Origin: CAZELM01 sp964512995
GTDB lineage: Bacteria; CSSED10-310
Direction of reading: 5' to 3'
Assembly (NCBI GenBank): GCA_964512995.1
Contig: CAZELM010000008.1
Span: 75,659-139,658, forward strand
DNA: 64,000 bases
Position numbers and translations under genes: made by a program
Notes under the pieces: model-generated
Seen by the model: only the letters and a program-made list of their open reading frames with translations
Told to the model about the DNA's origin: nothing
The model's database searches: none
Shown: piece by piece, positions 1 through 9,346 of the stretch
Layout of the letters: each line of letters starts with the position of its first letter
Position numbering within the stretch: position 1 is the first letter of the stretch

Positions 1-279
1 AACGATGCATTGGCAGCGTGTCGTTCCGACTGGTTCCAACGGGAGTGGCGAATCCATGTCCATGTGCCATTGTATGTCGGAGAAACAACCCGAATCCGGA
101 CCACGTCCGATGAGTTGACGCCTCTGTTTTTCAGAACCGCGGTCAACCTGGGAGTGCAGCATTTTGAGATCGAAACCTATACCTTTGACGTGCTGCCGGA
201 CCGATGGCGCCAACTCGGACTTGTTCACAGCATCGTTTTGGAGTATCAATGGGTTCTGGATCGGTTTAGGGGGGCGTGA
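1..279 (+). CDS. EboE-like protein, C-terminal fragment (5' end outside window)
   Basis: The reading frame is open from the first base, so the start lies upstream of the window and only about 92 C-terminal residues are visible. They contain the pattern HVHVPLYVGETTRIRTT followed by HFEIETYTFDVLP, which matches my memory of the end of the TIM-barrel 'metabolite traffic protein EboE' family, encoded in Ebo clusters linked to export or trafficking of prenylated metabolites. The family's function is only loosely known. The next gene begins 61 bases downstream on the same strand. The rest of any Ebo cluster would lie to the left, outside the window. The call rests on this short terminal motif alone. 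Confidence 0.6.
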   Translation, partial: NDALAACRSDWFQREWRIHVHVPLYVGETTRIRTTSDELTPLFFRTAVNLGVQHFEIETYTFDVLPDRWRQLGLVHSIVLEYQWVLDRFRGA

Positions 280-340
280 AGCAGTTCGAGAATTGATAAC
301 GGTGGCTCCTTTACCATGGATTTTTTTGCGGGAGATTCAT

Positions 341-1504
341 ATGCTGTTCCAATGGCATGACTTTTTGAGTTACAGACACATCGCCATTCTGTTTCTGATG
401 ATTCTAAAATTCGTTGCGACCGGGTTTGCGGATGATTCATCCAGACAGTCAACCGCGTATGCCGGGCATGACCATGATAAGGATAAAGATATCAAGTCGC
501 TGATATCAATCTATCCGACTCTGATTGGAACGCCGTTGGATGATTGCCGGCTGTGCCATGGTGCTGGAACAGTGGAGGGGCGAACTGTAAACAGTTGTGA
601 TTATTGCCATCAGGTCTGTAAAAAGGATGGAATAACCGGGACGTTGAATCCATTTGGAAAATCCTATCTTCAGGCAGGAAGGAATGAGGATGCTTTCAGG
701 AAAATCGCTTTGGAGGATGCCGATGGGGATGGCGTATCCAACGACCTGGAGATCGACGCATTGAGCTATCCCGGTGAATCGGGTTCCATACCCAACCTGC
801 CGGATTGTCCGATTCGGATTCTCACTCCCGAAGCGTTATCGAAAATCCCTGAAACCGAGCAGTTCCTGCTTTTGAATACAACGCGGCATGAAGATTCCTA
901 TTCGACGTATCGGGGATGGAAAGTCGCAGACATTCTGGCTGCTGTGGAGGTCGATCTGGCTTCTGTCGATCGGATTACCGTCGTTTCTTGGGATGCTTTC
1001 TGGAAAGACTTCTCTCGGGAGGAGATTCTTGCGGAGTATCCCAAGGGTATTTTTTACACATCTATCAACAAGACCACTGCGGAAAGTGGATGTCAGACGT
1101 GGGTGGAATATCCGGATTCGATTCCGGACCGGGTGAAAGCGGAGTCGGAAATTCCGGATACGCTGCATCTCATTCTGGCATCGGCCCGGAATGGAACGCC
1201 GCTGGTCCCTCTCCAACGGAATGAATCCGGGAAACTTCGGGGTGAAGGTCCATATCGGCTCATTATGCCCCAGAAAATGCCGGCTCCACCGGATCAACCC
1301 AGTATGAAAAGCAATGTGAACTGTCCGTTCCCATATACGGAATCGATGCATCACAACTCCGGAGACAGTCCTCGGGGCGTGATCGCGATTGTCGTTCATC
1401 CACTCCCGGAGGGTACGAAAGAACCGGACTGGAGAAAAATGGCCGACGATCTGTTATCCCATCATCGGTTGTTGATCTGCGGCGCGTTGTCGTCTGCACG
1501 ATAA
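341..1504 (+). CDS. Exported GEGP-motif diheme cytochrome-like protein
   Basis: The predicted product has 387 residues. The frame is open further upstream (to about 164), but the ATG at 341 is preceded by GGAG six bases away and begins a clear signal peptide (hydrophobic residues 14-29, cleavage near A30). The mature protein has two c-type heme motifs, CRLCH (69-73) and CDYCH (86-90), an acidic DADGDGVSNDLE segment resembling a calcium-binding loop, and near the C-terminus the motif GEGPYRLIMPQ. That combination corresponds to the 'GEGP motif-containing diheme protein' family, whose C-terminal part resembles the sulfite-oxidase/molybdopterin fold. It should be a periplasmic electron-transfer protein; partner and substrate are unknown. 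The methyltransferase gene starts 13 bases after its stop, so the two are probably co-transcribed. Confidence 0.72.
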   Translation: MLFQWHDFLSYRHIAILFLMILKFVATGFADDSSRQSTAYAGHDHDKDKDIKSLISIYPTLIGTPLDDCRLCHGAGTVEGRTVNSCDYCHQVCKKDGITGTLNPFGKSYLQAGRNEDAFRKIALEDADGDGVSNDLEIDALSYPGESGSIPNLPDCPIRILTPEALSKIPETEQFLLLNTTRHEDSYSTYRGWKVADILAAVEVDLASVDRITVVSWDAFWKDFSREEILAEYPKGIFYTSINKTTAESGCQTWVEYPDSIPDRVKAESEIPDTLHLILASARNGTPLVPLQRNESGKLRGEGPYRLIMPQKMPAPPDQPSMKSNVNCPFPYTESMHHNSGDSPRGVIAIVVHPLPEGTKEPDWRKMADDLLSHHRLLICGALSSAR

Positions 1505-1517
1505 TCCGGATTGTCAT

Positions 1518-2318
1518 ATGGACCCGACATCATCCTGGCAACTCAAGCTGTTTGGTAAGACACTGAAGAAAAAAGAAAAGCTCACCATCATCAGGGCATT
1601 GCTGCCAGATTTACAGAGTAAACGCTGTCTGGATCTCGGATGTGCGAAAGGCACGATCAGCTATTTTCTGGCTCGTGAAGGCGGCATCTGGTTTCATGAG
1701 GATTTGGACTTGGTCAATGTTCAGGCGACACGGGATCTGGTCGGGAACCGAGTGGCGGTCATTCCTCCGACGAATATACCCCATCCCGATGGAACATTTG
1801 ATATAATCGTGTCACTGGATATCCTGGAGCATCTTCGGGAGGATCGGGCGTTTGTATCCGAGATGGTCCGGGTACTGAAACCGGGGGGATGCCTGATTCT
1901 GTCCACGCCAGCCACGGGACCGGTCTATCTGCTGAATCGTCTTAAAAATGCCGTTGGGCTGACTCCCGATCAATACGGACATGTGGTCGAGGGGTACCGG
2001 CTGGTGGATTTGAAGGCAATGCTATGGGAGGCTGGGCTGTCCATTGATCTCGCGACGACCTACTCCCGGTTTTTCACCGAATTGACGGAATTGATGATCA
2101 ATCTGATATTTGTCAAATTCCTTCGTAAGAAAACGATCGGGAAACGGGACGGGCATATCACTCCGGGAAGTGCCGACGAAGTGCGGAAATATGCCAAACA
2201 ACTGACAGCATATTCGATGATCTATCCGTTTGTCTGGGCGCTGACACGACTGGACCGGTTGCTCTGGTGGCAGAAAGGATATGCGACACTGCTCCGGGCA
2301 TATAAGAGAAACGACTGA
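1518..2318 (+). CDS. Class I SAM-dependent methyltransferase
   Basis: The 266-residue protein has the Rossmann methyltransferase core. Motif I is LDLGCAKG (about residues 34-41), an acidic residue for SAM ribose binding follows in EDLDL, and the motif IV region is FDIIVSLDILEHL with post-motif VLKPGGCLILSTP. This is the Methyltransf_11/ubiE-like pattern. The C-terminal 100 residues are basic and hydrophobic (WALTRLDRLLWWQKGY) and could contact membrane or a lipid or glycan substrate. The substrate cannot be told from sequence. The gene starts 13 bases after the diheme gene and is followed by a strong terminator, so it ends that operon. Confidence 0.8.
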   Translation: MDPTSSWQLKLFGKTLKKKEKLTIIRALLPDLQSKRCLDLGCAKGTISYFLAREGGIWFHEDLDLVNVQATRDLVGNRVAVIPPTNIPHPDGTFDIIVSLDILEHLREDRAFVSEMVRVLKPGGCLILSTPATGPVYLLNRLKNAVGLTPDQYGHVVEGYRLVDLKAMLWEAGLSIDLATTYSRFFTELTELMINLIFVKFLRKKTIGKRDGHITPGSADEVRKYAKQLTAYSMIYPFVWALTRLDRLLWWQKGYATLLRAYKRND

Positions 2319-2373
2319 GGATTTCCGGTTCAGTTTGTCGATCACCTTCCACTTATCTGAATGAAAAAAGTGG

Positions 2374-2407
2374 AAAAGCCGTGGATTTAATGGTCCACGG
2401 CTTTTTG
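2374..2407. terminator. Bidirectional rho-independent terminator
   Basis: A 12-bp perfect stem (2374-2385 pairs with 2394-2405, AAAAGCCGTGGA against its complement) with an 8-base loop is followed by a T-rich tail on the plus strand and, because the stem begins with AAAA, a T tract on the minus strand. It lies between the convergent methyltransferase and PFOR genes and can serve both. Confidence 0.85.
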
Positions 2408-2461
2408 GGTTTCAGGATAACTCAGAAGATACGTTTAGGCGTTATCTTGGACAGAATGGGA

Positions 2462-5400
2462 TTATTCTTTTTTGGGAGATGAAAAATCCATCGCTGCCAG
2501 TTGTTTGTAAATATTGAACCGCATGGCGACATCCTGTTCTGCCAGTTTAAGGAGTTCTGCGGCGCGTTCCGGATTTGATCGGACGAGTTTGCTGTATCGA
2601 GTCTCGCCATACATGTATTCTTTCATGGAAACGGATAGGTCGGTGCTGTCCAGTTGGAGTGGATTTTTGCCTTCGGCAATTCGCCGGGGATCGAATCGAT
2701 AGAGTGGCCAATGTCCGGATTTGACGGCCTTTTTCTGTTCTTCGATCTGTTTGGTCATGTTGATTCCATGGGCGATGCAGGGGCTGTAGGCAAGGATCAT
2801 GGCGCTTCCGGGATAGTTTTCGGCTTCGAGAAACGCTTTCAGTGCCTGATTGGGATTCGCTCCCATCGCAACCTTGGCGACATAGATGTTACCGTATGTC
2901 ATGGCAAGCATTCCCAAATCTTTTTTCGGCAAGGATTTTCCGGCGGTCGCGAACTGGGCTGAGGATCCCCGGGGTGTGGATTTGGAGCATTGGCCACCGG
3001 TATTGGAATAGACTTCGGTATCCAGGACCAGTACATTGACATTGCGTCCGGATGCCAGAACATGATCCAGGCCGCCGTATCCGATATCGTATGCCCATCC
3101 ATCACCGCCGATGCACCAGATAGATTTGGCGACCAGATAATCCGCCAGAGAATAGAGAAGAGGATCGGTATCGTGTATCTGTTTCTTCAATTCCTGGACA
3201 CGGATTCGTTGGGCTTCGATTCCCTCGTCTGTCTGCTGATTCGCGTTGAGGATCTCGTTTTTGAGCGTTTCCGGTACATTGGATTCCTGGAGTCTCCGGC
3301 GTGCTTCTTCATTTTTCTTGTCTACTGTCAGACGGAATCCCAGGCCGATCTCCGCACAATCCTCGAACAGGCTGTTGGTCCAGGCAGGTCCCAATCCGTC
3401 GCCGCGTTTACAATACGGCGTTGTCGGCAGGTTTCCGCCGTAGATACTGGAGCATCCGGTGGCATTGGCGATCAATGCACGGTCTCCAAAAAGCTGACTC
3501 AGTAATTTGACATATGGAGTTTCTCCGCATCCGGCGCAGGCTCCGGAGAATTCAAACAGGGGGCGGATCAACTGGCTGCCTTTGATTGTGTTCTTCTTGA
3601 CTTTGCTGCGATCCAGATCCGGAAGTCCCAGGAAGAATTCCCAGTTTTCGGCTTCGTTTTTCCGCAAGGGGAGCTGTAATTTCAGCTCCAGGGCTTTTTC
3701 TTTCGGCGGGCAGATATCGACGCAGACACCGCATCCGGTGCAGTCTTCCGGAGCGACCTGAACGGTCCATTTCAATCCGTCCAATGGTTTAGCGGTATCT
3801 GTGCTTTTGAATGTCGATGGCGCGTGTTTCAGGAGCGAGGGATCGTAGGCTTTGACCCGGATCGCGGCATGGGGGCAGATGAAACTGCACATTCCGCACT
3901 GAATGCAGTTCTTGGGATTCCAGACCGGGATATCCTGAGCGATGTTCCGTTTTTCATATTGGGTGGTGGCGGTCATGAACTGGCCGTCCACCGGCATTTC
4001 GGAAACTTTCACCAGGTCTCCTTCTTTGCGGATAAGCTTGGCCAGCGTCTGTTTGACGAAATCCGGAGCGCACTCCGGGACCGTGTCGGGCATTTCAATA
4101 TTGCCCAGCGGTTTGTCGAGGTAATGCACTTCAAAGATCGCATCCAAAGCGCCTTCCACGGCACGATAATTCATCTCGACCACTTTGGGTCCTTTGTCTC
4201 CATAGGTGTGCTCGATGGAGTCACGGATGAGGCTGATGGCTTTCTCCTGGGGCAGAACACCGGAAATCTTGAAAAAGGCTGTCTGCATGATCGTATTGAT
4301 GCGAGGTCCCAAACCAAGTTTTTTGGCCAGTTCATCGGCATTGATGATGTAGAATCTGGCTTTTTTCTGTTTCAGTTGTTCCTGGACCATTCGAGGCATG
4401 TGTTCCCAGACATCATCGGCACCGAATGGACTGTTCAGAAGAAATGTTCCGCCTTCCCGGAGGTTGCTGAGCATGTCGTATTTTTCGAGGAATGTGAAAT
4501 TATGGCATCCCAGGAAGCTGGCATCATTGCACAGATAGGTGCTTTGAATCGGTTTGGTGCCGAACCGGAGATGGCTGACGGTCTGGGCTCCCGCTTTTTT
4601 GGAGTCATACACGAAATACCCTTGTGCATACATTTCCGTTGCTTCACCGATGATCTTGATGCTGTTTTTGTTGGCTCCAACAGTACCATCCGATCCCAAT
4701 CCATAAAACATCGCCTGGAAAGCATCCGCGGATTTGTTGATTACATTGTTGTCCCAATCCAGACTGGAGTGTGTGACGTCGTCGAAGATACCGATTGTGA
4801 AATGATTCTTCGGTTTGGATGATGCCAGATTGTTGAAGACCGCATAAATCATTCCCGGATTGAATTCTTTGGAACTCAGTCCATATCGGCCGCCAATGAT
4901 CATCGGATAATCACGGAATGGTGCTGAACCTTCCGCCCAGGCTTCGTTGACGGCTGACTGAACATCCTGATACATGGGTTCGCCCATGGAACCGGGTTCT
5001 TTGGTCCGATCCATAACAACGATGCGTTTCACGGTTTCCGGGATAGATGCCATCAGATGAGTGACAGAAAATGGTCGGTAGAGACGGATTTTGATGAGTC
5101 CGACTTTCTGGCCATCCTTGACCATCTCATTTACGGTTTCGTGAGCGGCTTCAGCACCAGAACCCATGATAATCATGATATTTTCAGCCTGGGGATGGCC
5201 GTAATACTGGAACAGCTTATACTCCCGGCCGGTTATCGAATGGAACAGGTTCATGTATTTTTCGATGATTTCCGGACATTTCAGATAATACGGGTTGACT
5301 GATTCCCGACCCTGGAAATACACATCGGGATTCTGGCTGGTACCGCTGATCATGGGGTGGTCCGGAGACAATGCTCGCTGGCGATGGGCGATCACATAGC

Positions 5401-5992
5401 GGTCGTCGATCATCTGCTGCATTTCTTTTTTGGATAATTCATAGATTTTGTTTATTTCATGGGAGGTTCTGAAGCCATCGAAGAAATGGAGCATGGGGAT
5501 ACGCGATTCCAGTGTGGCTGCTGTCGCAATGAAGCCTAAATCCATGACATCCTGGATGCTTCCGGAGGCCATCATCCCAAAACCAGTGGCTCTGGCAGCC
5601 ATCACATCCTGGTGATCACCAAAAATGGATAATGCCTGGGAAGCGATGGAACGAGCGGCAATATGAAAAACAGTTGGAAGTAATTCTCCGGCGATCTTGT
5701 ACATGTTCGGGATCATGAGGAGAAGACCCTGGGAAGCAGTGAATGTGGTACACAATGATCCACTGGTCAGAGCGCCATGAACAGCAGCGGATGCGCCGCC
5801 TTCCGATTGCAGTTCAATGACTTCCGGAACTGTGCCCCAAATGTTCGTTTGATTGGATGCTGATTTTTCATCGGCGATCTCACCCATCACCGAGCTGGGT
5901 GTGATGGGATAAATGGCGATAACTTCATTGCAGGCATGGCCGACATGGGCTGCAGCGGTATTGCCATCCATCGTTTTCATCTTAGCACTCAT
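2462..5992 (-). CDS. nifJ: Pyruvate:ferredoxin (flavodoxin) oxidoreductase, single chain
   Basis: This 1176-residue homodimer-type PFOR oxidatively decarboxylates pyruvate to acetyl-CoA, CO2 and reduced ferredoxin in the cytoplasm. The start at 5992 is chosen because AAAGGAG lies seven bases upstream; 18 further in-frame residues upstream have no ribosome site. Visible parts in order: N-terminal pyrimidine-binding domain with YPITPSSVMGE, the central domains, a two-cluster ferredoxin domain (CIQCGMCSFICP near 700 and CTGCGVCVDICPP near 752), then the TPP domain with the extra-cluster cysteines GACAGCGE (about 819), the TPP motif GGDGWAYDIG and TEVYSNTGGQCS near 995. Length and cysteine set are normal and complete. 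It follows recR by 68 bases on the same strand. It could be read through from the recR operon or have its own promoter. Confidence 0.97.
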   Translation of the reverse strand: MSAKMKTMDGNTAAAHVGHACNEVIAIYPITPSSVMGEIADEKSASNQTNIWGTVPEVIELQSEGGASAAVHGALTSGSLCTTFTASQGLLLMIPNMYKIAGELLPTVFHIAARSIASQALSIFGDHQDVMAARATGFGMMASGSIQDVMDLGFIATAATLESRIPMLHFFDGFRTSHEINKIYELSKKEMQQMIDDRYVIAHRQRALSPDHPMISGTSQNPDVYFQGRESVNPYYLKCPEIIEKYMNLFHSITGREYKLFQYYGHPQAENIMIIMGSGAEAAHETVNEMVKDGQKVGLIKIRLYRPFSVTHLMASIPETVKRIVVMDRTKEPGSMGEPMYQDVQSAVNEAWAEGSAPFRDYPMIIGGRYGLSSKEFNPGMIYAVFNNLASSKPKNHFTIGIFDDVTHSSLDWDNNVINKSADAFQAMFYGLGSDGTVGANKNSIKIIGEATEMYAQGYFVYDSKKAGAQTVSHLRFGTKPIQSTYLCNDASFLGCHNFTFLEKYDMLSNLREGGTFLLNSPFGADDVWEHMPRMVQEQLKQKKARFYIINADELAKKLGLGPRINTIMQTAFFKISGVLPQEKAISLIRDSIEHTYGDKGPKVVEMNYRAVEGALDAIFEVHYLDKPLGNIEMPDTVPECAPDFVKQTLAKLIRKEGDLVKVSEMPVDGQFMTATTQYEKRNIAQDIPVWNPKNCIQCGMCSFICPHAAIRVKAYDPSLLKHAPSTFKSTDTAKPLDGLKWTVQVAPEDCTGCGVCVDICPPKEKALELKLQLPLRKNEAENWEFFLGLPDLDRSKVKKNTIKGSQLIRPLFEFSGACAGCGETPYVKLLSQLFGDRALIANATGCSSIYGGNLPTTPYCKRGDGLGPAWTNSLFEDCAEIGLGFRLTVDKKNEEARRRLQESNVPETLKNEILNANQQTDEGIEAQRIRVQELKKQIHDTDPLLYSLADYLVAKSIWCIGGDGWAYDIGYGGLDHVLASGRNVNVLVLDTEVYSNTGGQCSKSTPRGSSAQFATAGKSLPKKDLGMLAMTYGNIYVAKVAMGANPNQALKAFLEAENYPGSAMILAYSPCIAHGINMTKQIEEQKKAVKSGHWPLYRFDPRRIAEGKNPLQLDSTDLSVSMKEYMYGETRYSKLVRSNPERAAELLKLAEQDVAMRFNIYKQLAAMDFSSPKKE

Positions 5993-6060
5993 AAAAATTC
6001 TCCTTTGATAAAATGATTGACACATTTGCGTTTTATACCATTCCAATGAATGAATGACGA

Positions 6061-6657
6061 TTACATTTCTTTTTTTCCTTCCAGTGCTTTAGCCATAGTC
6101 GCTTCATCCGTATGTTCCAGACTGCTGCCGACGGGCAAGCCGTGAGCCAGTCGGTAAACTTTTACATCTCTGGGTTTTAAAAGTCGAGCGAGATACATCG
6201 CGGTCGCTTCTCCTTCGACCGTAAAATTCGTTGCGATAATGACCTGCCGGATACAGGCTGTTTCCACACGTGCGAGCAGTTCCTTGATTTTCAGATCACC
6301 CGGTCCGATGCCGTCCAATGGTGATATGACACCGTTGAGCACATGATACACTCCCCGGTAATCGCCGGTTCTTTCAATAGCCATCACATCTCCGGCTTCT
6401 TCCACCACACAGATAATCGGTTCCCGATTTTCATCTGCGCATACATGACAGATTTCCCCTTCAGACAGGTTAAAGCACCGGGGACATGGTACGATTTTTT
6501 CTTTGAACTGTGTCAGGGTAAATGCCAGGCGTTCCACTGTTTTCCGGGGCTGTTTGAGCAAGTGAAACGCGATCCTCTGAGCGGATTTTCGTCCGATCGC
6601 GGGTAATTTTTCCAGTTCTGTGAGCAGATCGTTTAACGCTTTTAATTCTTGAGCCAA
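6061..6657 (-). CDS. recR: Recombination mediator protein RecR
   Basis: RecR, 198 residues, works with RecO/RecF to load RecA on gapped DNA. It shows the N-terminal helix-hairpin-helix (LEKLPAIGRKSAQRIA), the four-cysteine zinc finger (CPRC and CHVC, about residues 57-74), and the Toprim domain (VVEEAGDVMAIERT, then ATNFTVEGEATAMYL). The start codon is TTG at 6657, supported by AAGGAG seven bases upstream; there is no better ATG before the conserved helix. It is the last gene of the dnaX-ybaB-recR set, an arrangement known in many bacteria. Confidence 0.96.
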   Translation of the reverse strand: MAQELKALNDLLTELEKLPAIGRKSAQRIAFHLLKQPRKTVERLAFTLTQFKEKIVPCPRCFNLSEGEICHVCADENREPIICVVEEAGDVMAIERTGDYRGVYHVLNGVISPLDGIGPGDLKIKELLARVETACIRQVIIATNFTVEGEATAMYLARLLKPRDVKVYRLAHGLPVGSSLEHTDEATMAKALEGKKEM

Positions 6658-6735
6658 ATATCGACTCCTTATCCCGGAATGAAGTGGCAGTCGAATTTTT
6701 TTCGACCGGTTGAAGAGAGCGGATTTATATCGTTG

Positions 6736-7044
6736 TCACATGATACCCGGGATACTCAGTCCACCGGTAATTTTATTCATCTCGGTGGCAAGCATGTCCT
6801 GTACTTTTTTCAAGGCCTCGTTTGCAGCTGCGAGTATCAAATCCTGCAACATCTCCACATCGTTTGGGTCAACGGCTTCAGGATCGATCTGGATGGACAT
6901 GATGCGGTTGTCGCCTCGAGCGACCACAGTGACCATTCCACCACCGGCTGTGGCTTCGCATGTTCTGCGCATGAGTTCTTCTTTGGCTCGTTCCATCTTC
7001 GCCATCATTTGTTTGGCTTGTTTCATAAAATTCATATTTTTCAT
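6736..7044 (-). CDS. ybaB: YbaB/EbfC nucleoid-associated protein
   Basis: A protein of 102 residues with the family's acidic/basic helical N-terminus (MKQAKQMMAKMERAKEEL), the central TATAGGGMVTVVARGDNRI-like strand pattern and the C-terminal dimerisation segment with DVEMLQDLILAAANEALKK. YbaB/EbfC dimers bind DNA as tweezers-like nucleoid proteins. The ATG at 7044 has GAGGAG six bases upstream; 16 further in-frame residues upstream are unlikely. It lies between dnaX and recR on the same strand, which is the classic conserved context. Confidence 0.93.
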   Translation of the reverse strand: MKNMNFMKQAKQMMAKMERAKEELMRRTCEATAGGGMVTVVARGDNRIMSIQIDPEAVDPNDVEMLQDLILAAANEALKKVQDMLATEMNKITGGLSIPGIM

Positions 7045-7161
7045 CCATGGCTCCTCAAATAAAAATATTAGCGATGGTATTCGAAAAAACACCGATGAAT
7101 ATTCCGGTAGAGATATCCGCGAAAATCCAAAAAGGCGTTTTTAGAACGGTGACAGGATCGA

Positions 7162-8910
7162 TCATTTCTGGGTATTGTTCTTGGTTTGAATATCCCGGAT
7201 GGATGCATTAAAAGTCTGGATCAATTGTGAAATGATCGGCTGGTCTGTAGCCAGTTTCATTCGGTTATTGATGGTTTCTTCTTTTTTTTTTTCTTCTTGT
7301 TCAATGGGGGATAACGGTGTCGCGTCGTCTCCGAGAACAAATCGGATCTGGCTCGGATGGCCGAGAAGCTGATCTACGACAGCGGATATTGTGGTTCGGT
7401 TTTCAGCATTGGCGATGCGGTCCATGTGAAATTTATTGTTGGGATGATAGTGAATCGTAATGGAATCAGGAGCATGCTGAATCAGTGTTCCGTAACGAAG
7501 CGAGAATTGGATATAGTCTTGTTCCGGGGGGAGTGCTTCGATGATTTTTTGGAGTAATTCACCAGGATTATCGGCAATGGATCGCTGAGTGGGGCTGGAA
7601 GGTGGATTGTCCATGGAAGTGATATCCGGTGGATTGGTTTCGGAGCGTGACGTTTCCTTTGCCTTTTGATTCGGTCTTGGTCGTTCGTGTGTGATTGATG
7701 TCGTGGGGGATTGTCGTTCGGAAGATGACCTGTGAGTTTTTGGGTTTGGGAGATGTTGATATGACGCGATTGAGGGTTTTGGGGCAGGATCGGGATTCCG
7801 GTCCAACGCCGCTTTGAATTGAGCGATCAATGTCTCGATCGGGATCAGGGAACGGATACGGCACATTTTTACCAAAGCAACATCCATGATCAAGCGTGGA
7901 TGTTCGCTGTTCCGAAACGCCAATTCCAAATCCAGAAGAACCTTGAAGATCCGTTCCAGTTGATCGATTGAAAAGGCGTTGAGCAGTGCGGGAGGAAGTG
8001 ATTGGCGCATCTCCGCGCCCAATTTTCCGGCCATGATGTCTCGCGCAATTTCCATCATCTCCCGGTTGAGGACCGCTTCATCGCCGCCTTTTTCCATATA
8101 ATCGTTGAACCGACGGAGTGCTTCGCCGGCATCCCCATCAGCGATGGCAGCGAAAATAGCTGTCAGCAGGTCGGGGTCGATGCGACCGAGCAGTGCCATT
8201 ACCTCATCGTGGGCAACATGCGATCCTGAAAATGCAATGACCTGATCCAGAAGGGATAATCCGTCGCGCATTCCTCCATCTGCCATTTTTGCAAGAACAT
8301 CCAATGTCTGTGATTCAATTTCGATGTTTTCTTTCGAACAGAGATCTTCCAATGTTTTGCGGAGGCACGAAAAACTGATCCGTTTGAAATCGTACCTCTG
8401 ACAACGGGAAACGATAGTAACAGGAACTTTGTGGGCTTCGGTCGTCGCGAGAATGAATTTAACATGCTCGGGAGGCTCTTCCAGTGTCTTGAGCAATGCA
8501 TTGAATGCTTCGCGTGTAAGCATGTGAACTTCATCGATAATGATGATCTTGAATCGGGAGGCGGAGGGAGTGTATTTGACGTTTTCGCGGAGATCCCGGA
8601 TTTCGTCGATACCTCGATTGGATGCCCCGTCGATTTCCAGAACATCCATGGATACTCCAGCGGTAATTTCGGTACAGATTCGACAGGTATTGCACGGATC
8701 TGGCGTTGGTCCGCGTTCGCAATTCAGAGCTTTGGACAGAATACGGGCTGTTGATGTTTTTCCGATTCCGCGTGGACCTGAAAATAAGAAAGCGTGACCG
8801 ATTCGGCCGGATCGGATGGCGTTTGCAAGCGTTTTTGCAATGGCTTCCTGGCCGATGATATCGTCAAACGTTTGCGGCCGCCATTTTCTGGCCAGTACTA
8901 AATACGACAC
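7162..8910 (-). CDS. dnaX: DNA polymerase III subunits gamma/tau (DnaX)
   Basis: The clamp-loader ATPase of the replisome, 582 residues from a GTG start at 8910 (product begins VSYLVLARKWRPQTFDDIIG, the invariant DnaX N-terminus; the frame is open further upstream but runs into the SRP RNA). Walker A is GPRGIGKTSTA, the zinc-binding cysteines follow in CERGPTPDPCNTCRIC, Walker B is IIIDEVHM and the arginine-finger motif is SRCQRYDF. A low-complexity linker rich in P, S, T and R (about 425-480) leads to the C-terminal tau domain. Codons near residue 539 include an uninterrupted run of 11 A (minus strand, 7282-7292), where slippage could give a product with a different C-terminus. The upstream neighbour is the SRP RNA; ybaB follows. 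Confidence 0.96.
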   Translation of the reverse strand: MSYLVLARKWRPQTFDDIIGQEAIAKTLANAIRSGRIGHAFLFSGPRGIGKTSTARILSKALNCERGPTPDPCNTCRICTEITAGVSMDVLEIDGASNRGIDEIRDLRENVKYTPSASRFKIIIIDEVHMLTREAFNALLKTLEEPPEHVKFILATTEAHKVPVTIVSRCQRYDFKRISFSCLRKTLEDLCSKENIEIESQTLDVLAKMADGGMRDGLSLLDQVIAFSGSHVAHDEVMALLGRIDPDLLTAIFAAIADGDAGEALRRFNDYMEKGGDEAVLNREMMEIARDIMAGKLGAEMRQSLPPALLNAFSIDQLERIFKVLLDLELAFRNSEHPRLIMDVALVKMCRIRSLIPIETLIAQFKAALDRNPDPAPKPSIASYQHLPNPKTHRSSSERQSPTTSITHERPRPNQKAKETSRSETNPPDITSMDNPPSSPTQRSIADNPGELLQKIIEALPPEQDYIQFSLRYGTLIQHAPDSITIHYHPNNKFHMDRIANAENRTTISAVVDQLLGHPSQIRFVLGDDATPLSPIEQEEKKKEETINNRMKLATDQPIISQLIQTFNASIRDIQTKNNTQK

Positions 8911-8991
8911 GCTGAAGTTACACCTCACACAAAAAAAGGGCCGTGCACCCGTTTTCGAATCTCGCCCCACTGCGGCTTTTTGAATCATCGA

Positions 8992-9104
8992 GCTCAAGTC
9001 AGGCTCCCCTGCGGCACACGTGAGATCTTCCTTAATGCTGCTCCCTTCCGGGCCTGACATGGTTCGAAAGTTCACGTTGCGCAGGACCCAACTGTCAGCA
9101 CCCT
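8992..9104 (-). ncRNA. ffs: Signal recognition particle RNA (4.5S type)
   Basis: On the minus strand the sequence contains the invariant domain IV hairpin of small bacterial SRP RNA, with GTCAGGCCCGGAAGGGAGCA at about 9041-9060 including the symmetric and asymmetric internal loops and GGAA-type cap. The flanks fold back on each other: GTTGGGTCCTGCG on the 5' side pairs with CGCAGG...GCCTGAC on the 3' side through about 9090 and 9000. Ends are estimated from pairing. It lies immediately upstream of dnaX in the same orientation, as in Bacillus (scr-dnaX). Confidence 0.92.
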
Positions 9105-9252
9105 TTGATCCACGCCCTGTCCAGAGAACGAAGACCCTCTCAACAGGAATTCAACCCCGCTATAGCGGATTTCGGGTTCAGGACACCGCTAGCGCCCCGC
9201 CTAGCACGACCCAAAATATCGGTATCGTTTCAAAGAACCGTTGATGACAGTG

Positions 9253-9346
9253 TGGCGGAGAGGGTGGGATTCGAACCCACGTGGCAGTTTTTGGCCACCA
9301 ACACGATTTCCAGTCGTGCTCCTTCGGCCAGCTCGGACACCTCTCC
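9253..9346 (-). tRNA. tRNA-Ser (anticodon GGA)
   Basis: The minus strand folds as a class II tRNA. The acceptor is GGAGAGG paired with CCTCTCC, the anticodon stem CACGA/TCGTG encloses CTGGAAA (anticodon GGA, reading UCC/UCU), the long variable arm is typical of serine tRNA, and the T loop is GGTTCGAATC. The three bases after the discriminator G are CCA, so the 3' end appears to be encoded. Confidence 0.95.

Noticed and set aside
164..340. Upstream start for the GEGP diheme protein
   Set aside because: Overlaps the preceding gene in another frame; ATG 341 has a ribosome site and begins a signal peptide.
8911..9075. N-terminal extension of DnaX
   Set aside because: The upstream in-frame codons run through the SRP RNA gene and lack conservation; the protein family begins at the GTG at 8910.
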